Source of the DNA: Vitellaria paradoxa
Lineage: Eukaryota; Streptophyta; Magnoliopsida; Ericales; Sapotaceae
Direction: 5' to 3'
Length of the DNA stretch: 64,000 nucleotides
Assembly (NCBI GenBank): GCA_019916065.1
Contig: CM034237.1
Span: 21,411,752 to 21,475,751, forward strand
Notes under the pieces: model-generated
The model's input: only the letters and a program-made list of their open reading frames with translations
The model's database searches: none
Told to the model about the DNA's origin: nothing
Made by a program: the position numbers and the translations under genes
In this document: piece by piece, positions 1-12,800 of the stretch
Layout of the letters: every line of letters starts with the position of its first letter
Numbering within the stretch: position 1 is the stretch's first letter

Positions 1-544
1 GTGCATAAATTATTGTCAAAAAATGGATGTTGAATTAGCAATAATAAGCAATAAATAATCCAACTTGCTCCCTGTGCAACACTATGGTGAACTTGAGTAG
101 CTTGTATAATTTAGCTATTTCTAAATTTTAATTCCAAGTTTAGCTGTATTAGGAATTAAGCTTTTCAGAGATTATTTTGGTGTTTCCTTTTTCATTTTAG
201 AAATGAAATCAGAATTATGATCCTTTCTTATATTGAACTTGTGGAGTGCAGGAGTTTTTCTTTTCTTTTTCTTTTTTTTTTTTAAATTTGAATTTAAATA
301 GCTATCTCTATTTGTGTCTGTTTTTATTTTTATTTACTTATTCGGTTACTTCCCCCCCTCCCGAGGGAGCGGGCAATCAACATCTTGCGCCTTCATTTTT
401 TGGAACATAATTTGCTTGCACTAATAAAATTGCTTGTAGACTTTCTTTTTTCTTTTTATTATTTTTAATCTTATAATTGGAGATGGTTTAAAGATATTCA
501 TTTTTCAATGATATAATTATTGACACTTATTGGTGTTGTTTCAG
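1..544 (+). other. Host intron, 3' part
   Basis: T-rich non-coding sequence with no usable open frame, ending in the acceptor of the first visible exon. A C-tract followed by cgagggag lies near 353-370. It is read as part of an upstream intron because the exon at 545 enters with a split codon. Confidence 0.6.
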
Positions 545-834
545 TAATGCGGCATCCCAAGATATACCCACAAGGCTTTCTGTCAGCCGGGGTGATTTGC
601 ACCCAGCGCGTTATAATAGCGAGCAAACCGCCTCTAAACAGGTGACATTTAGCGACCCTGTCAGCAGCACTGAAATGGATGATCTTGATATGGAGGGACA
701 GCAAAATGACAGAGATCCTTCTGTTAATTGGGTCTCCAAAAATTCTTCATATCCAACTACACCTGATGATCCCACTGTATACTCGTCTATTTTACCCCCA
801 GTTTATGAAGAACCTTCTTCATCGTTTTCCGAGG
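545..834 (+). CDS. Host gene exon A (first visible)
   Basis: The exon follows a T-rich acceptor (tgtttcag) and ends before GT at 835. It enters with one base of a split codon and leaves with one base (G834). It encodes about 96 residues rich in Ser, Pro, Asp and Glu, including TRLSVSRGDLHPARY and DDPTVYSSILPPVYEEPSSS, and looks like a disordered linker. The next intron is only 88 bp. Confidence 0.85.
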
Positions 835-3800
835 GTGATAATATCTAGTGCTTTCATTTTTTTGTACATTACTTTAAGAATTGGTATTGTTTATCATGTA
901 TTAAATTCACTGCAATATCCAGCGGGAGATGATGATCCGCTACCTGCAATAGAGGGCCTTCAAATTTCAGGTGATGCTTTTCCAGGACAGCAACTCCAAG
1001 CATGTGGATACTCAATTCATGGAACAACCAGTTGTAACTTTGAGGTTCTTCTGAAATTCAGGCGTTATTTTCTTCCTTGTGACTAAATCTAGCTGTTGGT
1101 GGTTAATCTTGCTTAGATATACGTCAAAATGGCTACCAGTGGGAAATTTATAATTTGAGTTTTTGTATGAATGAGTGCTATATTTTGAATTATCTTCTAC
1201 ACCTGCAGTGGATACGCCATTTGGAAGATGGATCTGTGAACTATATAGAGGGTATTCTTTTGTCATTGATATTTTGTTTAAGCAGTTTCATTCTTTTGTT
1301 TGAATATTTAGATATTTAGAAGATTTTTTTGACAGGAGCAAAGCAGCCTACCTATCTTGTTACTGCTGATGATGTCGATACATATCTCGCTATTGAAGTC
1401 CAGCCTCTGGACAATAGGAAACGCAAGGTATTCTCTCCTTTAATTAGGGATGGAGTAACAATCATGGTTAATATATAATTTTAGTTACTTGGTATGCCCC
1501 GGCATTCAGTATATTGTGTGTTGTGTACATGTTCTGCTTTGCATGTATTTGTCACTCTTTTTGTTTTGAGGGTTCCCAATTTCTAGTTTACGGTGTGCTC
1601 AAATACTAGGTTCTGAATTGTCTAGTTCATTGAATTAATATCTTTTGACCAAATATATGTTGGGAGTCTTCAGCAATGGCTTTTAATGCAAAAGACGTGT
1701 ATTTCTCTCTCTTCTTTTGTTAGTCTCGCAAATAAGAATCTTAGGGGTCAATTCTGAACCTCTATGGTTGACTGGTGGTGCCAGCTGTCTTTTCTCGTGC
1801 TTCACGGTTGATAATGTCAACCAGTGTGCCAAGAAGATGGTTCATTTTCATCTATCAGTACAAATTTGACCAAGGTGACCGTAACAGTAAGTGTTATTTA
1901 CCACCTTAATCATGACCTCCCAACCTATTACAGCCACTCCTACCATTTTACCTCCTTGTCCACTATTTCAATAAAAATTGCCCTGGCTTTGTTTTCTGCA
2001 ATCATCTTAAATTCTCAACGTTGTAATATATTGTTGATTCATTTTGCATTGCAACAGTCCTCATGTCGCATTGGTTTGATTTTCATGATCTCAAATGAAA
2101 TTATCTCCTCTCTGGCGAATAGTATTCACCAAACCATCATAGCCTTCCTTTTCTTACATGATTTAAAGGACAAAATTATTGATGGGGAATTGACCTTTTG
2201 ATATATCTTCTGGTGTAAAGGCTTTTGGGGTGGGTAGGGATCTAGTTTGTTCCGCTGCCATAATAGAGTGGAAGTTTGGTGTTTTTTTTTTTCCTAAAAA
2301 CTAATAATTTAGTAGGAATGAGGTGGATTCACTTCCTCAACAATAATGCATCATTATATGGCTAGAATGAAGTGAGGGCATGGAGAGCTGCCACTTTCTG
2401 TTCAATGGGACTTGCAAGGGGGAGGAGCAGGGAATGGTATAAATCATATTTCTTCTGTCGAAGTGGAGAAACTGACTTGTGAGTTGACTGAAAGGTAGCT
2501 TTTGAACATTTCTTCAATTAGGTTATAGGTTAATCCCTCCTTTTATTCTTTTTGGGCATGTATGGATTTAGAATTTGGCGAGAAAAAACAAAAGTAAAAC
2601 AAATAGAAAAAGAAAAACAAAGGAAAAAGAAGAAAACATAAAATTTCAAATACAAGTTTGTGTTCAGTTGGGTTGAAAAATTACAAGGAAATGGAAAGCA
2701 TTTCTCAATAATTAATCTTCTATTTTAATATATTTTTTTCACTTATCAAATTTCATGTTTTTTTCCCCCACCATTTTCCATTAGAACTATAGTTTTGCAT
2801 CCATTTCATTTTCCTTCTCCTGTAACAAATCCTAAATGCAACTACACCCTTTAGGAATTCGCAAAGCATGTGGTTTTAAATAACGATAACAGTAACAGAA
2901 TAGTGACATGGGGTGTAATGGAAGTGGAAACTGTAGAAGCAGAAACTGTAGATGTGATTTGCACATGGTTTTAAATAATAGTAACAGTAATAGAAGCACT
3001 GACATGAGGTGTAACAGAAGTGAAAATTGTGAGTTTTTTTTTTCAATTGACACTGCACCTAAAATGGATAATTTTTTATGTATTAACCATTGAAATGTAT
3101 AAATATGGATTATTAGTGTTGTTTAATCATTTTTAATTGATCAATAATGTGCATACACAAATATTACTTTTTTCCTTTTTTTATGCCGCTTAGATGAGCA
3201 ATAAGCTCGTACATATTAAATTATTGATACTTACGCAAGAATAAAAAACAGTAAACTTATAATTACTAAAATAAGTTAATCCACAAATAAAAACAGTTTT
3301 GCAGAAAGTATTCGTCAATATTTAATCAAAACCCTTTAAGGACAAATAATAAACGTAGTTTTTGTTTATAAAAACTAAATGGAAATAAAGATGAAATTAT
3401 AAAAGTTACCTAAATTGGATGAAACAAGTGAGAGAATCATAGGACTCACCGTCTAAATGAATTTTGTTGAGGCTCAATTACTTCTTGTGACTTCTAATTC
3501 CATCCCTTGCTATTAATTGTGACGCTGTCATGGTAATAAAGATACTCAGTAGGAGGAGGGAGGTGTTGAGAGGGATTTTGGGGAGGGTAGCTATAAGGTT
3601 TAAAATAACATGGGTAAATTGAATTATACAATGATTTGTACCTTTAACTACTGCTACCTTGTGAAGACTCACCATATGAAGTCTCTCTCTAGTACTAAAA
3701 ATAATGTCGGTAGAAGAACCTCTAACTCGTGTTGTTGTACCCTCCTACTGCTCCATTGTGTTGTCCTTTTTCTAGACTCATTTGTATGAAATGGATGTTG

Positions 3801-6800
3801 TGGAAGCATTGGTACAGGGACTTCTCAATCATTTTTTTTTTTTTTGTGGTAATTAGGACTTCTCAATCATGACCTGACCTACCTAGATTTATCGGAGGAC
3901 ATGCCCCTAAACAGATCTAATTGGCGTCGACAAATCCATATAGCCGACCCCACCTAGTGGGAAAAGGCTTGGTTTGGTTTGGTTTGGTTTAGGACTTCTC
4001 AATCATCCCTATAACCTTTTATTACTATTACCTATTTTGGTAATAAGATCACCAAGTCCCCTTTATCCTCCATATTATTCAGGGGTCTCATGCTCACTGC
4101 CACCATTGCCACATCTAATATTGCCACCTGTTGAAAATAGGAGAAGAAGAATTTGTTTTCATATATCAAAAGAGATTACAGCACTGCCTATATATACACA
4201 AGATGTCCTAAACAGAAAAGGAAAAAGAAATAATTATCCTGATTAGATTCTAATCAAATAAATCCCTTGATCAAAGAGATTTTAATGAATACGCTATCAC
4301 CTATTTTAGGAATACATATATTTACATATATTTTTCCAACACTCTCTTCTTAAGCTGGTGAATAGATATCATCCATTCCCAGCTTGGTAACAATTGTTTG
4401 AAACATAGTGTTATTCAAACCCTTAGTAAGCACATCTGCTAGTTGGGAGTTAGTGGACACATAAGGTGTACAAATCAAACCATTGCCTAGTTTTTCTTTG
4501 ATGAAATGCCTGTCCACCTCGATGTGTTTGGTTTTGTCATGCTGCACTAGGTTATGGGCAATATTGATTGCAGATTTGTTATCACAGTAAAGTCTCATGA
4601 GACCCTCCCACTTAATCTTTAAATCTTCTAAGATAATCTTCAACCATAGCAGTTCACAAACACCTTGTACCATTGCTCGAAATTCTGATTCGGCACTTGA
4701 TCTTGCCACCACATTATATTTCTTTCTTTTCCATGTAACTAGATTTTCACAAAGAAAAGTACAATACCCAATGGTAGATCTTCTGTTAGTTGCTGACCTA
4801 GCATAATCGGCATTTGTATATGCTTCGAGTATTTTAAGTCCAGCATTCTTTCAAAATAAAATACCATTTCCCAAGTTCCTTTAAGGTAGTGTAATACCTT
4901 ATAAACTACCTATAAATAAACTTCTTTGGGGTTGTGCATGAACTGGCTTAGTACACTCACAGCATAGGCAATGTCAGATGTAGTGTGAGATAAGTAAATA
5001 AGCCTCCCAACTAATCTTTGATACATTTTCTTGTCAACAGCGACATCTCCTTCTGCCTCTCTAAGTTTGTGCTAGGAATCTAGTGGTGTACTTGTTGGTT
5101 TGTATGCTGACTTCCATGTATCTTTCAAAAGGTCAACAATATATTTCTGTTGATAGATAAATATTCCTTACCTTGAGTGTGCCACTTTAATTCCCAGAAA
5201 GTATTTCAATCTTTCTAGGTCTTTAATTTCAAACTCTTGTGCTAGACATTGTTTCAGATCCTGTCTTTCCTTCTCATTATTTCCGGTCAATATCATATTA
5301 TCAACATATACCAGCAAAATTGTAACTCTACCTGAGTCTGAGTGCTTGATGAAGAGTGTATGGTCTCCTTGGCTTTGTTTATACCCCATAGCTAACATTG
5401 CTTTGGTGGATCTTCCAAATCAAGCTCTTGGAGACTGTTTTAGTCCATACAATGCCTTTTTAAGCCTGCACACTTGTTGCTAAATTCCTAAGAAAACTAG
5501 GTGGAATTTCCATGTAGGTTTCTTCCTCTAGATCCCCATGCAAAAAAGCATTCTTCACATTAAATTGTTGCAAGTCCTTATAGTTAGCAGCCAAGGACAA
5601 CGAAATTCTGACTATGTTCATCTTAGCAACAGGAGCAAATGTTTCTTGGTAGTCTGTCCTATAAGTTTGAGTGTATCCATTAGCCACTAGTCTTCCTTTA
5701 TACCTCTTAAATGTGCCATCTGCATTGTACTTCATTGTGAAATCCACTTGCATCCCACTGGCCTTTTTTCCTTCAGGTAAGTCCACCACCTCTCAAGTCT
5801 GGTTCTTTTCTAAACCCCGCATTTTAACATTCATGGCATTTTTCCAATGTTCACAGGCTAAAGCCTTAGATAGTGTGGTGGGAATAGACACAGCGTTTAA
5901 TCTCATGAGAAAGTTCCTATGAGATGATGAACATTTTTCAAAAAACATAAAATGTGAGGGTGGATATAATGAGTTTTTAGTATATTCCTTAGTTCCTTTT
6001 CTAATAGCAATAGGCAAATCAATATCAAATATAAGTTCAGTTGGTAAAGAAGGGTTAGAAATTGTTACCTCATTTCCAGAGTTATTTGATTCTTGGACTT
6101 GCACTGGTTCAAGATTTGGATTTTTCCTCCTTGAATATACCTGAGAGAACCGTGGGTTATCAACAGTGTCATCACCTTTAGTCATGGGTTGAGTGATTTT
6201 AACAAGGAGGTTGGTTCTGAGAAGATACTGACTCGGATCGTGTTTGAGAAGGTAGAGGCAAATCAAAAAAGAAAAAAATTTTCTATCCTTATCTTCCAAA
6301 AATATTGTCTCCCCTTAAAGATAAGGTGTAGGAAAGTAGGACTCATGTTCAACAAAGGTGACATCTACAGAGACAAAGGTTTTTTGGTAGGAGGATGACA
6401 GCATTTATACCCATTTTTTTTTTTTTTTTTTTGAAGAATACCCCACAAAAACACACTTTATTGTTCTGGGTCTAATTTCCCTCTATTTTGATTGTGGATA
6501 TGAACAAATGATACACAACCAAAAATTTTAGGCACAAGATGATTTGTAGTACGAAGATAACGGTAAAACTAAGAGAGTGTTTCTATAGGGCTTTTGAATT
6601 CCAAAACTCTTGATGGTAATCTATTTATGAGATGTGTAGCTATAAGAACGACTTCCCCCTAACATGTTTTGGCACACTGTTTTCAAACAAAATTCTTGGG
6701 TTGTGGCAAGTAAGTGATCATTTTCCCTTTCTATTACTCCATTTTGTTGTGGGATATTAACACAAGAGGATTCATAAATGCTCCCTTCCCTTATTAAATA

Positions 6801-9800
6801 TGGTGACAAAATTTGATTGAAATAATCCCCGGCATTGTTTGACCTATACTTTTTGATTTGAACCTCAAACTGAGTTTTGATCATGTTATGATAATTGGAA
6901 AAGATACTACTTACATCAGATTTAGATTTTAGCAAGAAAACTAAGGTGACTTTCAATCATCAATGAAAGAAACAAATCATCCAGCACTAGAAATGTTTGG
7001 AATGGTGGATGGAACCCATATGTTACTATGTATTAATGTAAAAGGAACGTGGCTTCTTTTATTACTGATTGTAAAACTTACATATCTGTGTTTTGCGAGG
7101 TCACAAACATCACAATGAAAATTCACACTATCTAGCCCTTTGAATAACGAAGGACACATAAGTTTGAGAACTCCAATGGAAGAATGTCCAAGTCTTCAAT
7201 GGCAAAGCCATATTTGATCTTTATTGGCATGAGAATGCTCAGAAAGAAATGATAGGGATGATTTAAATTAGCTAACACTTGGGTTTTCAGGTACTTCAAG
7301 GTAGTAAAATCCATCTTCTCCTTAGCACGTCTAATCATCATCCCCGAATTCTGGTCCTAAAATACACAATGAGTGGGAAAAAAGGTTATTTTGCAATCCA
7401 GATCATGAGAGAGTTTATTCATAGACACAAGATTAGTGGATAGTTTTGGAACATGGAGTACATTCTTGAGAATAAAAGAGGGACTAATCTTGATTTCTCC
7501 AACACCTGGTATAGTAGTTAATGAATCATCTACAGTAGCTATTTTTCTATTGCTAGGATAAGGGTTATACGTAGTAAATTTATGGGAAGAATGTGTCATA
7601 TGGTCTGTTGCTTCTGAGTCAATAATCCAAGAATTCATAAATGAACTATTTGAGGCATTTAAACCATGTGAAAGTAGAAATTTACCTGAATGTGCCAATG
7701 AATAGGTATTTGGTGATTAAGGGCTTTTAAGGGTTACCAATAGGTCTTGTAGCTTCTTAGTATCTCCTATGCAGAGTTCCTTTTCTCCTTTGATCCTTTT
7801 CTTCTTGTTGTTAGGTGGCTGTTAGGTTTGCTTGCCCCTTTCCTTTATTTCTTTGTCGTTCACCTTTGTATCCCCAATCTTTTCTTGATGTAGAAGGCTT
7901 TCCGTGTAGTTTCCAGCATTTCTCTTTAGTATGCCCCGATTTCTTATAGTAAGTACACCACAGGCTGTCTCAAGAATTGTCACGGCTGTCACCACTCATT
8001 GTTTTGGACAATTTAGCTTTCCCATTCTCACTGTTTGATTGCTGCCCTTGACTATTTAATCCATCAGTCAACAAGGCTGAGCTATCAGTGATTTGCGATT
8101 CAAGCATTACCCCTCGTCTACTTTCCTCTCCAATGATGGTAGAAATTACTTCATTCAGAGAGGGCACCTTTTCTTTGCCTAAAATTTGAATCCTGACCTG
8201 ATCAAGTTCAGTATTAAGGCCAGCAAAAGATTCATATACCCGTTCTTGCTCAATAAAATTTTTCAGTATTGCTTAATCCTCAATACATTTCATCTCTATG
8301 CACCGGTAATGATCTAACTCCTGCCATAGACCATTAAGGTGATTAGCATACTCTGTTACTGATCTATTGCCTTACTTGCTGGAGGTTGTCTTAGTTTTCA
8401 GATCATAAACTTGAGCAGCATCCCGAACTTTAGAATAAGTTTGTCTAATTGACTCCCAAACATCCTTTGTAGTGGGTAGAAACATGCAAATTCCATAGCC
8501 ATGTCATGACCATAGAATCCTCTTCATCCTATTTTACAAAATTTGGATCCCCTTTTGCAGACCCTATTTCCAGGAGGTGACTAATTTTTCTTTTTCCCTT
8601 AAGAAAAGTCTGAACCAGCTGAGAGACCATTTCAAATAATTTTTTCTATTAAGACGGTATGCAGCCTGTATGTGTTGTAACTCTCCGGCAGTAATGTGGT
8701 GAGAGAAGAAAAAAAAAATGATTCAGCAATGAACAATTGCCGTAGTAGAGAAAAGAGCATAAACGATTGAAGTGGAACCAACGAATAATAATTCTAGACT
8801 CCAAATAGTCCAAGAACTGAAAATCTGAACTTTGTTTATCAAAAGGGAATAAAAAACTGACGGCTGCTACTATCAAAAAGCTTACTTATAAGCTTCTTTT
8901 GTAACCCTAGAATCTCAGCCTTTCATCTAAAATAAAAGAAATAAATCACAACCATCCAACCTCATTAAAAGTCACATGCTAGTCACATGACTTATTTAAA
9001 ACATCAAACTAAACATAGATTAAAATAAAGCAAGCCAATAACTGCCAAATAAACAAAAATAAAAATCTACTCTTATTTCTTTGCTCTTGCATCAATCCCT
9101 CTGGGTAGGGAAAGTTCGTCTCCCGATGAGAAAACTTTGATAAATTCAGCATATATGTCGGGTCACTTTTCTTCAACTCTTCTTCAGTAATCGATGTCCT
9201 CTCAGTAGCCGGTTTGCCCCACGGTGGGCGCCATTCTTCAATGGCGTGTTGAATGCTTCGCATGGGAGGCAAACCCTTTGGTAAGTCATCACTGACCGGC
9301 TCTTTAAAATCCTTTAGCAGCTGCTGAATTTCAAGCGAAAATCATCAAATTCCAGCAAAGAACCTGCTAAAATACTTCTTCCAACCAGCGCATATGTAAC
9401 TCCAAGCTCTCTACTCTCTTCTTCAAATTTTTGAGCAGTCATAGAGCCCATAACCTTGCTATCCCCAGTACTGATCGTGGACTCCTCCTTGAGAGGCTGC
9501 AAGATTAAATTTTTGTTACCCTTTCTAAAAGAGTAAGTGATGCGGAACAACGATTGAAAGTAAAGAAAGAATAGATTGAAAGCAAGAGAAAGAAGAAAGT
9601 AGAGAAGAAGAGAAGAAGAGTCAGAAGAAAAGAGGGGAAAGAAAACGCAGCCACCAATATTATTCAATCAATCAATCAATCAATCCTCTCTGTTAACCTT
9701 AAGTAGGGTTTAAATAGAAAACATCATGGGCCTAACACAAAAGGCCTAAAATAAAATAAAACGATACTAAAATAGCCCAAAAACAAATAGATCCAAATAA

Positions 9801-12800
9801 CCTCGAATAATATAAACTCATTATTAATAAAGCCCAAAACAAATAGGCCCAAATAATAAATAAAATAATAATAATAATAATAAAAGAAATAAAAATCTAG
9901 ATGATGTCCTCATCAACTCTCCCGGACTGAGAAGAACTCGACTCCGTCGAGTTGAAAACTTGGCACTGTTATCATGTCGCATTTTCCACTTGACAAGACA
10001 TCTTTGGAGTTGAAGGAAAATGAGATCCTCAACATCGAACACAGATAGGCAACGCTGAAGAGGTGGAGGAACTGGAACCGGCATAAAAATATCTCCATAA
10101 CCTGCAGACAATATTTGAGGCCCAAAGATGCCTCCACAAGATAACAAGTTCTCCACATGCCAAATTACAACAAAACTCATATCACATGGCAAAGTGAAAA
10201 AAGTTGCATTGGGACTAGGATCACAAAGGATATAGAATGGCCCAACATTTTCGGCATGCAAATTTTGGCAAAGACGATATGAGGTAGTAAGTATGCAATG
10301 CATAAGTCATCATTAAGTTACATCCATTAAATTCTTTATTCTCATCAATAACATAAGTAGGAAATTTATAATAATTATTACTCAACCCAATTTTCCAATT
10401 AATATCAGTATTATCAAAAAGGAGTGGAAGACATGGATGAGAATAAGTGACGAGTGATGATGTAACTGAACTTGTCAAATTAGAATCCCTCAAAAACGGA
10501 TGAATGGAATGAGACTCAATTATATCGATAGAATAGTGGTAAGACATGCCACATATAACTTGTAAAAAAAATTGTTCAATGTATGTAAGAATATCTCTGT
10601 TATATACTAGAAGTGAGGAGGACTCGTGCAATTGAATGATCTCACGGAAGAACAATTTGGACATAGACTCAAAGAACTCCCAACAGATGAAGTCACTAAG
10701 TAAAACTCTTGAGATGCTTAAATAATATCCCCTGAAAAAGTAACCATCACTAATGATAGAGTCTATGCAATCTTGACGATCATTATTCATGATGTCCTCA
10801 AATAAACCAACAAAATCAATGTAAGATGACGGTGGAACCAATTCAACCATTTCAGACACATTTTGAGAATTTGGTGATTCGTCGTAATCAAATGTCAAAA
10901 GAGGAGAATCAATAAGAGAATCACAAGTGTCAACAGAAACAATAGGGGCGCTAGGTTTAAGAGATGGACTTTGTAACTCAATGGTTCGTATAGGATACTT
11001 TGACTCTGACATAGACTCATAAGACTCAAACTTATAATATTTTTCAATTTCTAAAGCTTTGGAATAAGCTTCATTTAACGTCTTATGAGTGTATCGTTGA
11101 ACTACCTCACGGATGCAAGGCCTTAACCCAAGAACAAATCTACTGATGGCACAAGGCTCATTTTGAAAGTTAGACCACTTCCTAAGAGTTTTAAATTGAT
11201 CAAAATAGTCATCAACAGAAGAATCCTCCTGTTTAAGACGCATTAACTGAGACCATGCTTTATCTATAAAACTTTTAGGAACAAATTGATCACTCAAAAT
11301 TTGTTTCATCAAAGCCCATTGAGTAATATGTCTATGGTATAACTCAACTGTTTGCCAATACTCTCTAGCATAATTGGTCAAATCTTGTTTTGGCCAGACG
11401 AATACATTGGTCATCAGACAGGTCGTAATAGTTAAAAATGTATTCGATATCATTTACCCAATCAAGAAACTCAAGAGGATCGATAGTGCCACTAAAATAG
11501 GGAGGATCTTTGACGTAAGTTTGATGAATAGAATGAAGTCCTACTTTATTATTCCAATATGATTGGTTTTCGAAACTCATGGTAAAAGGGCAGAAGTAAT
11601 TATTTTTTTTTTTAATGCTGATATTAAAGAAAATTGAAAAAGAAAGTAATAAAAATATAAAATCCTAATATGCTTAAAATAGGAATAACAAATCTAATAG
11701 ATGAAACTCAACAAATAATTTAGGCAAGCAATGGGTGAGTGATTTTTTTTTTTTTTTTTAAGATGGGCAACAATTAACTAAATTCAAAAGTGAAATAGGA
11801 AGTAGGATAAATGAAACAAATAGGCAAGGTTCAAGTTCAAATTTATGCAATTCATGCTGCCATATGATATAAGCATTTATCATAATTAACAATGAGAGAA
11901 TTGTATCTAATCCAAACCTTTGCTTCAAACTATATAAAGTATTCACTTTTGAAACGTCCGAATAAGTAGTCGGCTGTCTTGTTGCTTAAAATTTGCCAAA
12001 ATAGATTGACAGAGTGTTCTGGAATTCATCGAAAGTTGTCGGAGGTTCGCCGAAAAAGCTTCCGGAGGTCGCTGGGGTCACCTGGGAGTTCACCGAAGGC
12101 AGATGGTGTTGCTGGACTTCGCCGGAAAATTCGCCGGACGCTCGCCGGAAAAGTCGCCGGAGGTTGTTGGGGTCACCAGTGAGTTCGCCGGAGGTAGGTG
12201 ATTCCGGTGGTGTAGGTTGCTGGAGCTGGGTGTAGCCGGAAATGCACGAAAGTGTATACGAAGGTTTTGAGGGTGATGACGCGTGTGCGTATGGCAGCGG
12301 CAGCGGCTGCGGCTAGGGTTTTTTTTTCTCACGGCTGAAAACGGTGATTTGATATTTTTCTTTTGCACCAGGGATTCGCTCTGATACCAAGTTGATGCGG
12401 AACAACGATTGAAAGTAAAGAAAGAATAGATTGAAAGCAAGAGAAAGAAGAAAGTAGAGAAGAAGAGAAGAAGAGTCAGAAGAAAAGAGGGGAAAGAAAA
12501 CGCAGCCACCAATATTATTCAATCAATCAATCAATCAATCAATCCTCTCTGTTAACCCTAAGTAGGGTTTAAATAGAAAACATCATGGGCCTAACACAAA
12601 AGGCCTAAAATAAAATAAAACGATACTAAAATAGCCCAAAAACAAATAGATCCAAATAACCTCTAATAATATAAACTCATTATTAATAAAGTCCAAAACA
12701 AATAGGCCCAAATAATAAATAAAATAATAATAATAATAATAAAAGAAATAAAAATCTAGATGATGTCCTCATCAGTAAGTGTTGGCTTTTGTGTAATGAA

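Larger units (their letters stand above)
3818..4006. repeat. Three copies of one 15-bp target site around two insertions
   Basis: ggacttctcaatcat occurs at 3818-3832, 3856-3870 and 3992-4006. The first pair flanks a poly(T) insert and the second pair flanks an RTE-like tail. This is what two target-primed retroposition events into the same site would leave. Confidence 0.85.
9538..12774 (-). mobile_element. Gag-only non-autonomous Gypsy element (TR-GAG-like), young
   Basis: A 3,237-bp element with 378- and 382-bp LTRs (TGATG...CATCA) and perfect 5-bp target duplication gtaag (9533-9537 and 12775-12779). LTRs differ by about three substitutions plus one extra AATC unit, under 1%. It has a primer binding site, a long leader, one gag-like frame and a 3' tail, but no protease, reverse transcriptase, RNase H or integrase. 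This is the structure described for TR-GAG elements. It must borrow enzymes from an autonomous relative. It lies in the pol of Gypsy-2. Confidence 0.92.

Noticed and set aside
679..1086. Unspliced 135-codon frame across exons A and B
   Set aside because: It runs through an 88-bp intron; only the second half is real coding sequence, explained by splicing.
1824..2201. 125-codon + strand frame in intron 4
   Set aside because: No recognisable domain, AT-rich, inside a confirmed intron; most likely chance.
6414..6432. Poly(T) as a separate retroposon insertion in Copia-1
   Set aside because: It is better explained as expansion of an existing A-run in the element's own coding strand; no convincing target duplication.
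9314..9667. 117-codon minus-strand frame with a hydrophobic Leu/Phe-rich stretch, partly repeated at 12313-12522
   Set aside because: It lies largely in the purine-rich part of the element A LTRs; the hydrophobic residues are simply the complement of GAA/AAG repeats.
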